Assembly (NCBI GenBank): GCA_000320605.2
Contig: KB445816.1
Span: forward strand, 91,418 to 147,392
Source: Gelatoporia subvermispora B
Taxonomy: Eukaryota > Basidiomycota > Agaricomycetes > Polyporales > Gelatoporiaceae
Direction of reading: 5' to 3'
Length of the DNA stretch: 55,975 nt
Position 1 is the first letter of the stretch; each line of letters starts with the position of its first letter. A model generated the notes under the pieces. The model searched no databases. It was not told the DNA's origin and saw nothing but the letters and a program-made list of their open reading frames with translations. Below, piece after piece: positions 9,898 to 24,706 of the stretch. The position numbers and the translations under genes are program-made.

Positions 9898-10461
9898 CAG
9901 GCTCTTAAACCATCCGTCGCTATAGAGTTACCCTCCATAAATCCTAGAACGTATTAGAGCGACGTTGATTATTAGATGTAGCACGTGAGATTCCTTTCCG
10001 CATTCGTTCGATTAGCTTCATTTGGGACGATGGGTAAATTAACGGAGGATCACTCTATAGGACGGCTGGCGTATATCGTCAGCGCCTGAAGGGCGCTCGT
10101 GTTTCTGCGCAGGAGAACTCAGAGCATGAACGTCTTTCAGCTTCAATTTCGCACAGCGGTACTGGGGGCGCTGTGCAAGGCATGTTCTCGCATTATATCT
10201 GGACGTCATTTCCGTGCGTTCTGCGCTGAATTCAAGTCTCAAAGCCTATCGCGCGCGGTAACCGGCCCTTCGGGCGCTGACGATATACGCCAGCCGCCCT
10301 ATAGAGTTCTCCTCCACCCCACTCGCTCATCGTCCCGAATTGAGAAAGAGCTTAGACGCCATAGTACCATAATTAGATAAACCGCCAACCATTCGGAAGC
10401 CTTGCAGACAGCTCTCGGATTGGAGCGAGAACTCTATAGCGACGGCTGGTTTAAGAGCCTG
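9898..10461. mobile_element. MITE-like element with 32-bp TIRs and a 9-bp target duplication
   Basis: The ends 9898-9929 and 10430-10461 are inverted repeats of 32 bp with one mismatch (starting CAGGCTCTTAAACC). They are flanked by the direct repeat TAACCAGTG at 9889-9897 and 10462-10470. The interior has no transposase and is built of further inverted repeats. A CAGG-starting TIR suggests hAT, but hAT usually makes 8-bp duplications, while 9 bp is more usual for Mutator-like elements; the superfamily is open. It sits inside the NIPA-like gene, and the duplicated target spans an exon-intron boundary. Confidence 0.82.
10043..10316. repeat. Internal long inverted repeat within the MITE
   Basis: The segment 10052-10094 (starts ACTCTATAGGACGGCTGG) is the inverted repeat of 10265-10307 with two mismatches over 43 bp, and similarity extends outward to 10043 and 10316 (GGAGG...CCTCC). 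The motif ACTCTATAG.GACGG also occurs in the outer terminal repeats, so the element looks like a nested or rearranged family member able to fold into one long hairpin. Confidence 0.8.
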
Positions 10462-10500
10462 TAACCAGTGCTGAACAGGGCCAACGCCGCATTGAGATAA

Positions 10501-11377
10501 TCTCCAAGGTCGCTTTTTGTCCGCAAGCCGCTGGTCGCCAGTGTATATGCGCAATTCCATGCCATGGTTGCGGCGACGTTGCAGGTCTATTCGTCCTGTT
10601 GAAGAATTTCGGGATCTAGATTCCAAACATAAATTGGAGCCTGCGCGAAACTCGCGCAGGCGCAGTATATGGTAGGAGAATTAGCCTCGCCCTACCCAAG
10701 TCGTCTGCTCTGGGATGTGCTTAGGCGCCGTGCTCATTCCACCATGCAGATACCGTGCCGGCGCGCTGTAAGCCTGCGCGAAACTTGGGATGGCAGACTG
10801 GGGCTTGCAATCTGCAGCGGGAACGATGGCGCGCGGGAGAAGATCGAGTCAAAATGTAGATTTCGAAAGGTGCGCGGAGGTCCATGAGAAAAGAGCATCT
10901 CCAGGCATTCCCAAGGACAACAGGTGGATACCACAGCAGAAAAAAATGATTGCGGTCGGGGTAGTTGTTGTCGTAGAAAGTCGAGATGCGATTCTGAGGC
11001 TGCGGTAGCCAGGTACCTTTCTGGGGATTCGCCAGGGCTCGATGAGGCGGCGCCCTCTTCCTGACCAGACTGCGCGGTATCCGGTGCGGTGGCTAAGGTC
11101 TCGCTTTCCGACTCAAGACTCCGGGGCTTAGCAGGGAATGGCAAAAAGTACCGCGGCATGGCGGAATTGAACTAAGAGGCCTGAGAGCGGGAGAATCAGT
11201 GACGGCGACGCGGCAGATATGGACGCGACAGGCCACGATCCCGTGATCGTTGCGCCCCTGTTCCCTGGTACGACTTCTCCCCGCTGCGCGCAACAAGCTG
11301 AATCTCAAGTACACTGCATCCCAGATCTTCTTCTTCTCTTTCTCGATTCAACTAGACATCAAGCGGGGGAAGGCAAC
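10501..11377. other. Region upstream of the NIPA-like gene, gene content uncertain
   Basis: A minus-strand frame 11159-10734 (MPRYFLPFPAKPRSLESESE and an acidic/Ser-rich stretch) could be a linker exon of the NIPA-like gene or its own gene; I cannot decide. A short palindrome GCCTGCGCGA-AAC-TCGCGCAGGC lies near 10650-10672, and the word GCCTGCGCGAAACT recurs near 10771. Confidence 0.3.
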
Positions 11378-12689
11378 ATGGTATCAGCAATAATGTCATT
11401 GAAAAGGAAGCTTTCTCAATTGTCGAACGGTGGGGCGCCAGAACCAGCGGGCAAAGATATCAAGCCCTCCGAAGGACCAATGCAGAAGATATCGCGTATT
11501 CAGGAAGACATTATATCAAGGTAGAATCTGGTTGTCTATATGATATAGGCCCATCTTCATATGGTTTAGTCTTGAGGCCAAGCTGTTGGACTTACTGGAC
11601 TTCAGTCAAATGCCCGCACCGGCGGCAATACATGAAAGATTCGACAAGATAGCGACGATGCTTTTACATAACTTTCGACTTGTTATCAACAACTCCAACA
11701 TCCGCTCACAATATGATATTCTTGAACTCGAATTCTACTTACGCAAATCAGACTGCCACGAGGATCCATTCACGCATTGTAGCGAAGAACAGAGATGTTG
11801 CGGCCATTGGTATGTATCTCAGTTCATTATGCATGGCTAGCATTTATATATCGCGCATTCTTCCAGGTCTTTTCATCGCGCACCTGGCAAGATGGGAGAC
11901 GCATCAAATGCAACCGCTGCGGGCAACTACAGAGCAGGCTCGCTCAAGGGCCTCGACTTGACTCTCGGCTACACTCCTGCGGTCGCTTCTCGCCAGTTTG
12001 AAAGGAGTAGTACCGACTTTGCACCCAATCAAACACATTCTGGACTTTACGGAGGCATCCTTGTGCGAACGGTTCGACGAATATCGGACGGTAAAGTGAT
12101 ATCCGGACCTTCGCTGCTCGTAGACGAGATTCTGAGCATGAACGGCGTATCGTCGGTATCTGAGCTCGTACAGACGATGTGGCGTGGCGATGTCTCAGCA
12201 TTCGCACCCCCGAAAGATCATATTCCTCAGAAGAAGGCGAGAATGTTCCTCGAATATGGGCCCCGCGGCCAGGCCTCGACAAATCCGCGCATCTTCCGCT
12301 CACCGCGTATCGGGCTTGATCTCTCGCATTCGGAAATCCCTACTACGTCCCACGATCACCCTCGTATCTTGTACGTCGACAAACTGTACCGCTACTTCAC
12401 TCACCCGCATCTACTCAACGCGAACGGACGTTTCCATACGTTCCTTGGGGTCTACAAGGCACTGAAGGACAACACAAACAACAGCGCCGAGATTGGGGAG
12501 GAAGTCGCCGGATTGGTCGGTCTACAAGCGTCCACAATCGCCAAATACCTGCACGACTACAACGCCGGGGTAGAAGAAGGGCGGTTGGTATCTTTCATTG
12601 GGAAGTCGGTTAAGAGACCGCCGACGTTCCTGCGTATGATGGGGACACTCGAGAGATTCGGGGCAGCCTTACGGGATCCAAAGGCTTAG
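11378..12689 (+). CDS. Conserved fungal protein, remote resemblance to alkyladenine DNA glycosylase
   Basis: Exons 11378 (or ATG 11393)-11520, 11570-11809 and 11867-12689 join in phase with GT..AG introns. The product has a short Lys/Ser-rich N-terminus (MSLKRKLSQLSNGGAPEP), then YDILELEFYLRKSDCHEDPF, SEEQRCCGHWSFHRAP, SLKGLDLTLG, YGGILVRTVRR, SGPSLLVDEIL and RSPRIGLDLSHSEIP. The pairs GPSLLVDEIL and SPRIGLDLS resemble, at a distance, the GPGKLxxAL and SPRIGI blocks of AAG/MPG glycosylases, which remove alkylated purines. That link is my inference; the family is otherwise unnamed to me. No stop or frameshift is visible, so this may be one of the few live genes here. The C-terminus ends RMMGTLERFGAALRDPKA. 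Confidence 0.7.
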
Positions 12690-12767
12690 CAGTTCGCTGG
12701 CTTGCACTATATCTTGTCTCGAAGATCGTCCCCCAAGATCTCAGCGGACTTATGAGAAGGTGTACAT

Positions 12768-13385
12768 CTAATATACATATTCGACAGCTATTAAATCTCT
12801 CTGGACCTGCGCTTCCTGCTTCTCGTCATAACTTGTAGTCTCACGGTTACCAACGTTGGAGATGGGACCCGTAGACCACTTGCGTGCCGAGAGGATCCAC
12901 GATGCCGATGCGAAGACGAAGACGGCCATCACGATGACAACAGCATAATCTGCCCAGAGAAGTTCTCTGAATAAGTCTTGGCCTGTAACAATGAACCACG
13001 CATTCATAGGATCTGCAGTCGTCGAACTGCTCGACGGGAAGAGCAGCAAGACTACAATAAACGAAACCTAAGCACATGCAATATTCCCGGTGGGCATGTA
13101 CCACCGTTCCTGAGTAAACGGGCCCGGGATCAGCGTATTCTGCCCGGGGGTTATCCGTAGGAAGATGGGGGTGACATGATGTATATAAACCGAGTTGCCG
13201 TCGGTCCGTATTCCATCTGTATGAGTAGTTGAGGATATCCAAGGGCCTCTGTGGTTGTGCCAGAGATTCCGAGGGGGGAGAGGGTTGGTCGTTCTGACGG
13301 AAGCGGGGGCATGTTGAGGATTAGAAAAACAAAAAATAGTCGGAGGAAGGTCGTCCTGACTGCCACTCTCATGAATCCAGTCCAT
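12768..13385 (-). pseudogene. APC-superfamily amino acid/GABA permease, 3' remnant
   Basis: APC permeases move amino acids or related amines across the plasma or vacuolar membrane. The minus strand holds the last part: TPIFLRITPGQNTLIPGPF, ERWYMPTGNIACA, VSFIVVLLLFPSSSST, YAVVIVMAVFVFASASWI and ARKWSTGPISNV. These match the final membrane helices and the family end. At 13070-13068 the codon that is Trp in relatives (between IACA and VSFIVV) is TAG. Extra residues between MN and YAVV indicate a damaged intron. Upstream text (13390-13130) can only be followed by switching frames. Confidence 0.75.
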
Positions 13386-13460
13386 CTCGCCGGGACGGCC
13401 TAAGCCAAAAGGAAACAGCTCTGTCGAGAGCGGCGGCGGGCCAGAGAGCGGCCGTCGCTG

Positions 13461-14523
13461 CTATGCATGTTCGAAGTCGAACTGCGCAGATGCCTGCGGA
13501 TCCGGACGTAGCAGCGGGTGAAGTGCGGCGGGTGACTGCACGAGGCCGTACGTGTTGGGATCAAGGATCCGGCGGTGAAGGTTCGGCGAGTATGGCGGTT
13601 GCGCGCGCGCGTCACTGCTGCCCTTTTCGTGCGGGGGCGACTCTTCAAAACCCGAGCCGATATATGCGTCGGCGCGAGGGGCGACACGAGCCAAAGCTCC
13701 AGGAGTCCGTAGGAGAGATCGGGGTTAGCAGAGTAGACTGCGGCGCTGGCGAGGCAGAGCTGGAGGCGTCGCTCAGTGTGCTCGCGGGTGAGGGTCGAGC
13801 TCGATCGGAACTCGCCTGGCTCCCCTCGTCCCAGCCAAATATCGATGACTGTGGACCAGCAGAAAGGTTTGTGTCGGTTGGGAATGAGCCAGAATCTACG
13901 TCAGGGAGATCTAACATGCCAAGAGACGCCGTAGGCGGCGGCGAGAGCGGCGAGAATCCATCGCGCGACATCTCTTTGTATGCTGGCTCGTTGAGCGGTG
14001 GGTCTGCGGGCGATCGCGCAGGCCAGGAAGATGTGCGGGCCACTTGAGTGCGTTGCTCGCGAGCGGGGGGCGATGGGTATACCGCCTGCGGGTTCGAAAA
14101 AGGGGTGCCCCGCGGCGCGCTGCGCGGTCCGGTGTACGTCGCGCGCGGCCAGAGATCGCCACCGCTGGTTGCATCTGGGAAGTGTACTGCGCCGCCTGGG
14201 TATACAAGTTGCGATGGGTACCAAGAGTTGCTAGCTAGGCCGGGATGCGGATGAGGGTGGTATATGGTTGAGCGGGCTGTACTGCGGCGCGCGATTGCGC
14301 GAGGGAGACCGAGACTGGGAGCCATGCAATTGTGCATTTTCCCCCTTCCCCCTAGCAGGCGGTGCGGGCTGTACCAGTGTACCGCTGCTCGCGCGCTGGT
14401 AGCTCCTCCAAAAAGAAATCCAAGCAGAGTGGGCGTTGTTCGCTTCTCGCCGTGCGAGCCGCTGAAGGCGCTGCAAAGAAGCGCGCAAACAATCGCGTGC
14501 GTGACTGCGCCTCGATCGACCAC
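13461..14523 (-). pseudogene. Unrecognised Pro/Ser-rich protein, frameshifted 3' part
   Basis: A long minus-strand frame (to 13645) contains YHPHPHPGLASNSWYPSQLV, SPLSPPPTASLGMLDLPDVD and TPISPTDSWSFGS; after a frame change near 13650-13690 a second frame continues with ADAYIGSGFEESPPHEKG, YSPNLHRRILDPN and ends QFDFEHA-stop at 13461. The composition is that of a low-complexity tail of a fungal transcription factor, but no DNA-binding domain is visible upstream, so I do not name it. Confidence 0.4.
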
Positions 14524-14644
14524 TGCAGCCTGTCTTCCGCCATCATACCCGTTGATCCCAGCGGCACCAAGACCCGGAGCAGACCCCAGCTCAAAGCAAT
14601 GTTCAGCCCAGCCTCAGACCCTGCAGGCCGACCCGGCCTTTCAG

Positions 14645-14837
14645 AGCCGCCTCTCGCCGCCACGACCACTTGCGCGGGTGCTTCTTGATCGGCAACGACC
14701 CCCGGTATGACATCACTTCGAGCTTCTCCGCGCGCATTTTCTGCGATTACCGGGGCAGCGCGATCGATCTGGCGGAGTCGGACCCCGCAGGATGTCGGTC
14801 CGGCTGGCAGATGTCCGATGGCCGAGCCCTAGACTAG
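14645..14837 (+). CDS. Possible terminal exon of an unrecognised gene
   Basis: After a good acceptor (CCTTTCAG, ends 14644) the frame reads LRGCFLIGNDPRYDITSSF, SARIFCDYRGSAIDLAESDP and ends SDGRALD-stop at 14835-14837. The text looks like real globular protein, not GC-rich noise, but I cannot find the upstream exons or the family. Confidence 0.3.
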
Positions 14838-15121
14838 GGTTAACCTGGCGGTCTCTGCGCGCGGCGGGCTCGCGGCGGGTCCGGCGGGCCGTCTATAGAG
14901 CAGGAGAGCGCGAGAGCGCGAATGCAAGCAAGTCCAAGTGCAGCGCGAGCGCGAGACATGCCTGCATATCCAAGTTCGCGCGAAGTGACACGGCCGATGC
15001 CTAGATTAGGGTTAGGTGGGTGCCGTTCTCCGCACCGCAGCGCCTTGGACAACTGAACGTGCATCACAACGAGCGGGCAACGGCGCTCCCATCGCTCCCA
15101 CTTCCTCGTTCGCCAGTCTCG

Positions 15122-20270
<5,149 letters not shown>

Positions 20271-20689
20271 GAGTTGTCAATATCTCGCAGTTCTCCGGAA
20301 CATGTACTCTGTAATTCTGGCCAAGATTTGGCCCTGAACCCTTCGATATCTTCTCCGAAGCCACCTCTTCGTGACGTGAAAACGGGAGAAATTAACAATA
20401 CTTACAATGGCACAGCTCGACAAGTAGTTAACCCCTTGCTAGCGAACGACCATGCTGCAGAGGTGATGGCGCAACGGAAGTCACAACACCAGGGGCCCGT
20501 ATCGGACGAGGGGACCAGCGGGGGAAAATGCTCTCGGTGTTCGACGCGGAGTTCTAGGACTTCGTGCTCTTCTGGCGCAGTTTTTTGCATAAAAAAGTGT
20601 ATTTTACATTTTTACCGCGTATTTTACACGACACGCGATGTGATTCAGACGCCCCGTGACGACAAGTAAAATACATTATATGCACCATG
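20271..20689. other. No gene; AT-rich boundary between two pseudogenes
   Basis: Follows the point where PRP8 similarity ends. At 20580-20670 there are repeated TATTTTACA words (TGTATTTTACAT, GTATTTTACACG, AAAATACATTATATG), which mark the abrupt ends of both neighbours and may be the trace of a rearrangement. Confidence 0.4.
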
Positions 20690-21854
20690 TACTTCTGCAT
20701 CCTCTTGGGTCCAGCTGCAATGCCTGCCAACCCGCCCGGAAGGATCTCCACCCGGTTAGGCTTTAGAATCCCGAACAAATATTAGCGATACGTTCCTACA
20801 CTCTCATCAACACCCGCGCACCTTGACCTCGCCGCTCTCCAGCAGTGCCGGGAGCTTCTCAACAAGCGGTACATAGTTGCGTCCCTGCTTGTGCTCCTGA
20901 TCACGCCCACAACCTTCTTCCCGGGCGCCGCCGCTCGATGAGAGTCGTCGATCACGGGCCAGACAGTTGCGAGTGTTCCGCCGGGTGCGAGCACGGATGC
21001 GGGGAACTCAACCGAGGGCAGCGGCGCAGTGCCGAAAGCGAGCTCGACGGGCGTACCGCCAGTGATTTTCGAGACTTCGGCGAGGAGCACGTCTAGCGCT
21101 AGGGCGCGGTCGAGGACATGCGTTGCGCCGAGAGAGCAAAGGTAGTTGGCGTTGCTAGGGGAAGCGGTGGTAATGGCGGGCGAGAAGCCAGACAGTTTTG
21201 CCAGCTGAATATTTACGGAGGACGCCGGCGCAAAGGTGAGTGGGCTGTGTTACTAGGATTGGAAGGAGTGGACACACCATATTGACCAACGAAGGTGGCC
21301 CCGCCGAAGATCACGAAGGGCTTGCCGGCGAATTTGCCCTGGCCGCTCTCTTCCCATGATGGGGGGAGCTCTGCACTGCTCGGGTCGAAGAGCGCGAGCG
21401 CGGCTGTGGTCAGGGCCAACGGGATGCTTGCGGCCTGGTCGAAGGTCATATTCTTCGGGATATTCACTGAGATAGCCGCTTCTGCCAGTGCGTACTGCTG
21501 GAATATTCCCTTGTCTTTGACAAAGTATCCCCTAATGAGGGCTACAATATGAGGGAACGTCAAATTTAGGCCGCATACGATGCACGCTGCACTTACACTC
21601 GGTCACCTACAACGAAGCCAGTGACACCCTCACCGACCGCCTCGATGGTGCCCGCGGGGTCGACTCCGAGTATCGCAGGATACTCCTCGACGAGAACCCC
21701 AAACACCTGGATCTTCCGCTCGACCGGGTTCAGCGCGGTCGCCTTGACCTTGATCAGCAACTGACCGCGCCCAGGCGTAGACACCTCGGCCGTCCCAACC
21801 TCCCATTTGCCATGTTTCTTCGTAAGAAATAGCACTTTCTGCTCCGCGGGCATG
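20690..21854 (-). pseudogene. Medium-chain dehydrogenase / trans-enoyl reductase-like gene, 3'-damaged
   Basis: NADPH-dependent MDR family (ToxD-like enoyl reductases and quinone reductases). Start at 21854 (MPAEQKVLFLTKKHGKWEVG). Exon 1 ends FVVGDRV; an intron ending ..CATTAG leads to GYFVKDKGIFQQYALAEAAI, FDQAASIPLALTTAALALFD and FVIFGGATFVGQYG, the Rossmann entrance. A second intron then gives QLAKLSGFSPAITTASPSN, YLCSLGATHVLDRA, SVLAPGGTLATVWPV. Near 20900 the frame shifts (continuing YVPLVEKLPALLESGEVK), then a GTGCGC..AAG intron leads to PNRVEILPGGLAGIAAGPKR, MQKYMV, after which the family end is missing. The real substrate cannot be read from the sequence. Confidence 0.8.
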
Positions 21855-22329
21855 ATGGAAAGTGCAGGTGATCTGGCGCGGTAGAGATTGGAGGTGAGAT
21901 GCACGGGGTGGCGATATGAAGTCGAGGGTGCGCACCTTTTATACTGCCTCAAACGTATCCTCTCCCGTACTTCCAGGACGATAGACCGGTCCTGCGGAGG
22001 TCACCTTCATGTCATACATTCCGGATCCAGGCTACCTCCACATATCATGGGAATCGAAGCATCTAGGCTGCCATCCGCGAGTTGCGGTTCAACGGGTCCC
22101 GCGCCGCACAGAGCAAAAGACAGGGGATATTACTCAAGGTGAGCCACGGTGATTGATATCCGCACTGCCGACAAGACGATGGCAGAGGAATGAGTGGATA
22201 ACATTAAGACTTTGCGAAAGATGTTCTATTCAGCAGAGTTTGCGCAGCATTAGCTGCTATGTCCGGGGAGTCTTCGTCAGCCGACTTCGGACCCGCAATG
22301 TGTGATCGGCAGGCTGACCTGCAGCGAAT
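21855..22329. other. Upstream region of the reductase, no gene seen
   Basis: Likely holds the former promoter of the minus-strand reductase. Short frames only; nothing recognised. Confidence 0.4.
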
Positions 22330-22740
22330 CTCATGTAGGAGCGCGCAAGGCTGCAAGCAATAGAGCGTGCGGCGCGCCCTGCGCCCAAGGCAGGAGACGC
22401 ACGTCAGCATCCAATGGGAACCGCAGGTCGGACTCGATGACGTCAGAGATGCCAAAAGGAGCAAGGGCGCGCTCGACGAATGTCCCACGCCTTGCTCTCT
22501 CGCTTTTTTCGCTGGCGCCAGCGCTGCTCTGCTGCCAAGGGTCGCTCAACCAGCTGGGTCTTTCCTGCCACCTCTGTATCACCTACAGCTCTGTCTCTCC
22601 TACATCGACTCTGGCTCTGGAAACGCTCGGTCGACGGCTTCTCGCTTCCGCGCCTGGCCTCAGCTCATCGCCCACTTGACAGCTTCAATTCACCGCGCCT
22701 TTCTCTCCATCGCCGGACTCCCAGCCAATGAAGATGCTCC
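22330..22740 (+). repeat. Promoter-like dispersed direct repeat, copy A
   Basis: About 400 bp matching 33840-34240 in the same orientation with moderate divergence. Shared landmarks in order: CCAAT, TGACGTCA, GGGCGCGCTCGA, GTCCCACGC, TCGC(T)nTTTTT, GCTGGTGTCC/GCTGGCGCCA, GGGTCGCTC, CTGGGTCT, CTCTG(T/C)C, TTCAnTTCACCG/TTCCATTCACCG, TC(T)CCGGACT(T/C)CCAG. An ATG at 22728 (MKMLLHVNVGP) runs into a GTGAGT donor and could be the first exon of a lost gene. Confidence 0.65.
22411..22445 (+). promoter_or_regulatory. CCAAT box plus CRE palindrome, repeat copy A
   Basis: CCAAT at 22411-22415 and TGACGTCA at 22438-22445, 27 bp apart. TGACGTCA is the consensus site of ATF/CREB-type bZIP factors; CCAAT is bound by the HAP complex. 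The same pair with nearly the same spacing occurs in copy B. Confidence 0.55.
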
Positions 22741-24470
22741 TTCACGTAAACGTTGGCCCCCGTGAGTCCACTCAGAGCTCCAGGCGATCTCGTTAGCAGT
22801 TCCGCGGCGCTACCGACCTCAGAATCTCGCACATTACTCTTCGTGTCCTGGAGTCCGTCATTCACCGTATCGGCGCCTTGAGGACCTGTGATCACGACTA
22901 TACCCGTCACCCGGATTGACTGAACCTTCTGCACATGCGACCGGCATGGGGCGCCAGCCCCCTTATCTTTAAGCCTCGGGCTCGCACCTGGCCATCACGG
23001 CCCGGTCCTGGCGTGCAAGGAGGGGCGAGGCGGTGGTAGTAGAGAACTCCAACTACGTCCTCACCCTCAGGACCTGTTTTTGCTGCGATGCGGCGGGCAA
23101 CACCGAGCTATTTAGCCAGGCACTCGTCCGTGCCGAATCGTATCGAGAAGGGCGATGGTTCTGAACTGCAGCCTGAGGTCCCTATTCGCACTCTGGAGTC
23201 TGCTTCGAGTCATCATCTATCTCTGGCCCGCATGTACAGGCTGCATGTACTATACCTTCGCGCTGGCAATAGAGTTCGGCGCAACGTTTCCTTTGCTGAA
23301 GCTCGACTGCATTCGGGGTCTGAATAGGCAACTGCCGCGCGGATTCACAGTAAGACTCGCACCCCTGGGGAGCTCAATTGTCTTGTTTCGGCCGGACGCC
23401 TTAACATCTGTCTGCAACGAGGCCGCACATTGTTCAACGTAGATGAAACAGCGAGCATCAACTGCTACTGTTCATATTCAGGTTTCAGCGCGTAGGTTTA
23501 GTTTCTCAATTCTAGCCACGTCTGCTCTATGCGCGACCGTTCCTTACAAAATGAGCCGCAATATTTGTTTCTGAGCACCCGACGCCCTAGTCTATACAGA
23601 TGCTCCGCGCATTCACAACGATGTGTGCTCTATCCAAGACCGTCCAAGACCTTCTCCTGAGCGAAAACCTTCACGCGCTTTCTGACATACCTCGAGCTCC
23701 GAGGACGTCCGCTCCTGCTGAACGCAGACCATCGGTGGTTTCAACGCCGCGCTCCGAGTCGAGTAAACTCTTGAGTATAGCACGGGGTGCTTGATGTGCG
23801 TCTTCACGGTCGTACCTGGACGCGCACCGCTTGGTCGAATGGACCGTGTAGATCTTCGCGCCATCGGGCGGATGCGCACATACTGGCCATGCAGCGCGTC
23901 AGTTGATTGGGATGCACGATGTCGTGAAGTGCGGCGGATAGGCTACGGGCGTGAATGCGGGTAGGAGTTGGGTTCCGAGGCATAGAACCCTGCGTTTCTC
24001 GAGGTTGCCTTGTACGATCCTCATGCTGACTCGATGATCGGCTGGCGAGGATGTCAGCCGTGAGTACAGCGCGGAATATGCGAGATGCGCACCGGAGAGA
24101 AGTCAGCCCCCGGCACGGCGCCTTCGCCGCTCTGATTCCGGGTACAAGTCCTGCTGGAACCATGAAGCTCGATCCGAGGAGTGCGAGGCAATTTGTGGGT
24201 GGCCTCACAGAGGCATTCCACGGCGGCGCTGCGACGGTACGCCGTTCTTTCGAGCCCAAAGCGCGCAGTCCATCGTGAGCAGGACGGCATTGCTGGATTC
24301 GCGCCAAGGGCTTTGGTCCGTGCGCGGTCAGCGCGGGCAGGATATCAACAGGAGCGAGCGAGCGGCGGTGCCATAGAAGCAGCAAGAGACCGACCGGTAT
24401 GATGGCGACGAGAGCGAAGGGAGCGCAGTGGCGCAGGCAGAGCTGGTTCGAACTCGAGCGCGTCTGCGAG
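22741..24470. other. No resolved gene; second segment of the dispersed repeat
   Basis: A block at about 23825-23880 (GTAGATCTTCGCGCCATCGGGCGG) matches 34275-34335 (GCAGATCTTCGCGCTATCGAGCGG), so the repeat continues here after an insertion relative to copy B. A minus-strand frame 24589-23804 includes a hydrophobic stretch (FALVAIIPVGLLLLLW), but it overlaps other frames and has no family I know. Confidence 0.35.
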
Positions 24471-24706
24471 TCTCGTGGGACGTGATGCATCAGTCGCTTC
24501 CCCAGAAGACGAGTCGGGCGAGCGTATATCAGTCTTCTCTTCCCACCCTCACAGTCCTCTTCCTTCAAATTCAACACCCTGCGCGCCAACCTCCTCTGAC
24601 CGCTCCCCTCTTCTCTCCTTCAGCATTTCGCCAACACCCGTTGCCAGGCCTGCCTCCACCGCCGCCACCTCCTCCCATCTGCGTGATTATTGCAACGAAG
24701 CTAGAA

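Larger units (their letters stand above)
8548..10500 (-). pseudogene. NIPA-type magnesium transporter, C-terminal half, frameshifted and MITE-interrupted
   Basis: NIPA proteins are multi-pass Mg2+ transporters. On the minus strand the last membrane segments are clear: exon at about 10494-10466 (DYLNAALALFST), a 24-nt exon 9769-9746 (VAPAYYVI), then exon from 9697 (TFFSMLATIVLFQGLKSP, MQIITIVMGFFVICLGITFL, QLPKIDPND). Intron borders are GT..AG and phases agree. Near 9552 the reading frame breaks: after PNDI the family wording continues in another frame (DTRSAVLLQAARAQT, LDEKGLAAVEDPGMDALRGS). One extra or missing base would explain it. The cytosolic tail goes on through 9252-9040 (QTIKFGSTEVVHSYHRPGSG) to a last exon ending at 8548. 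A 564-bp MITE lies in the first intron listed, overlapping its donor. Exons for the N-terminal half are not recognised upstream. Confidence 0.8.

Noticed and set aside
14833..15015. TAGGGTTA words at about 14836 and 15007 (and TAACCCTAA elsewhere) as telomeric repeats
   Set aside because: Single copies, not tandem arrays; not evidence for a telomere or interstitial telomere.
23804..24589. 261-residue minus-strand frame with a hydrophobic helix as a membrane protein
   Set aside because: No start context, no splice support, overlaps the 5' flank that is shared with the 51.7-kb copy, and unlike any family I know.
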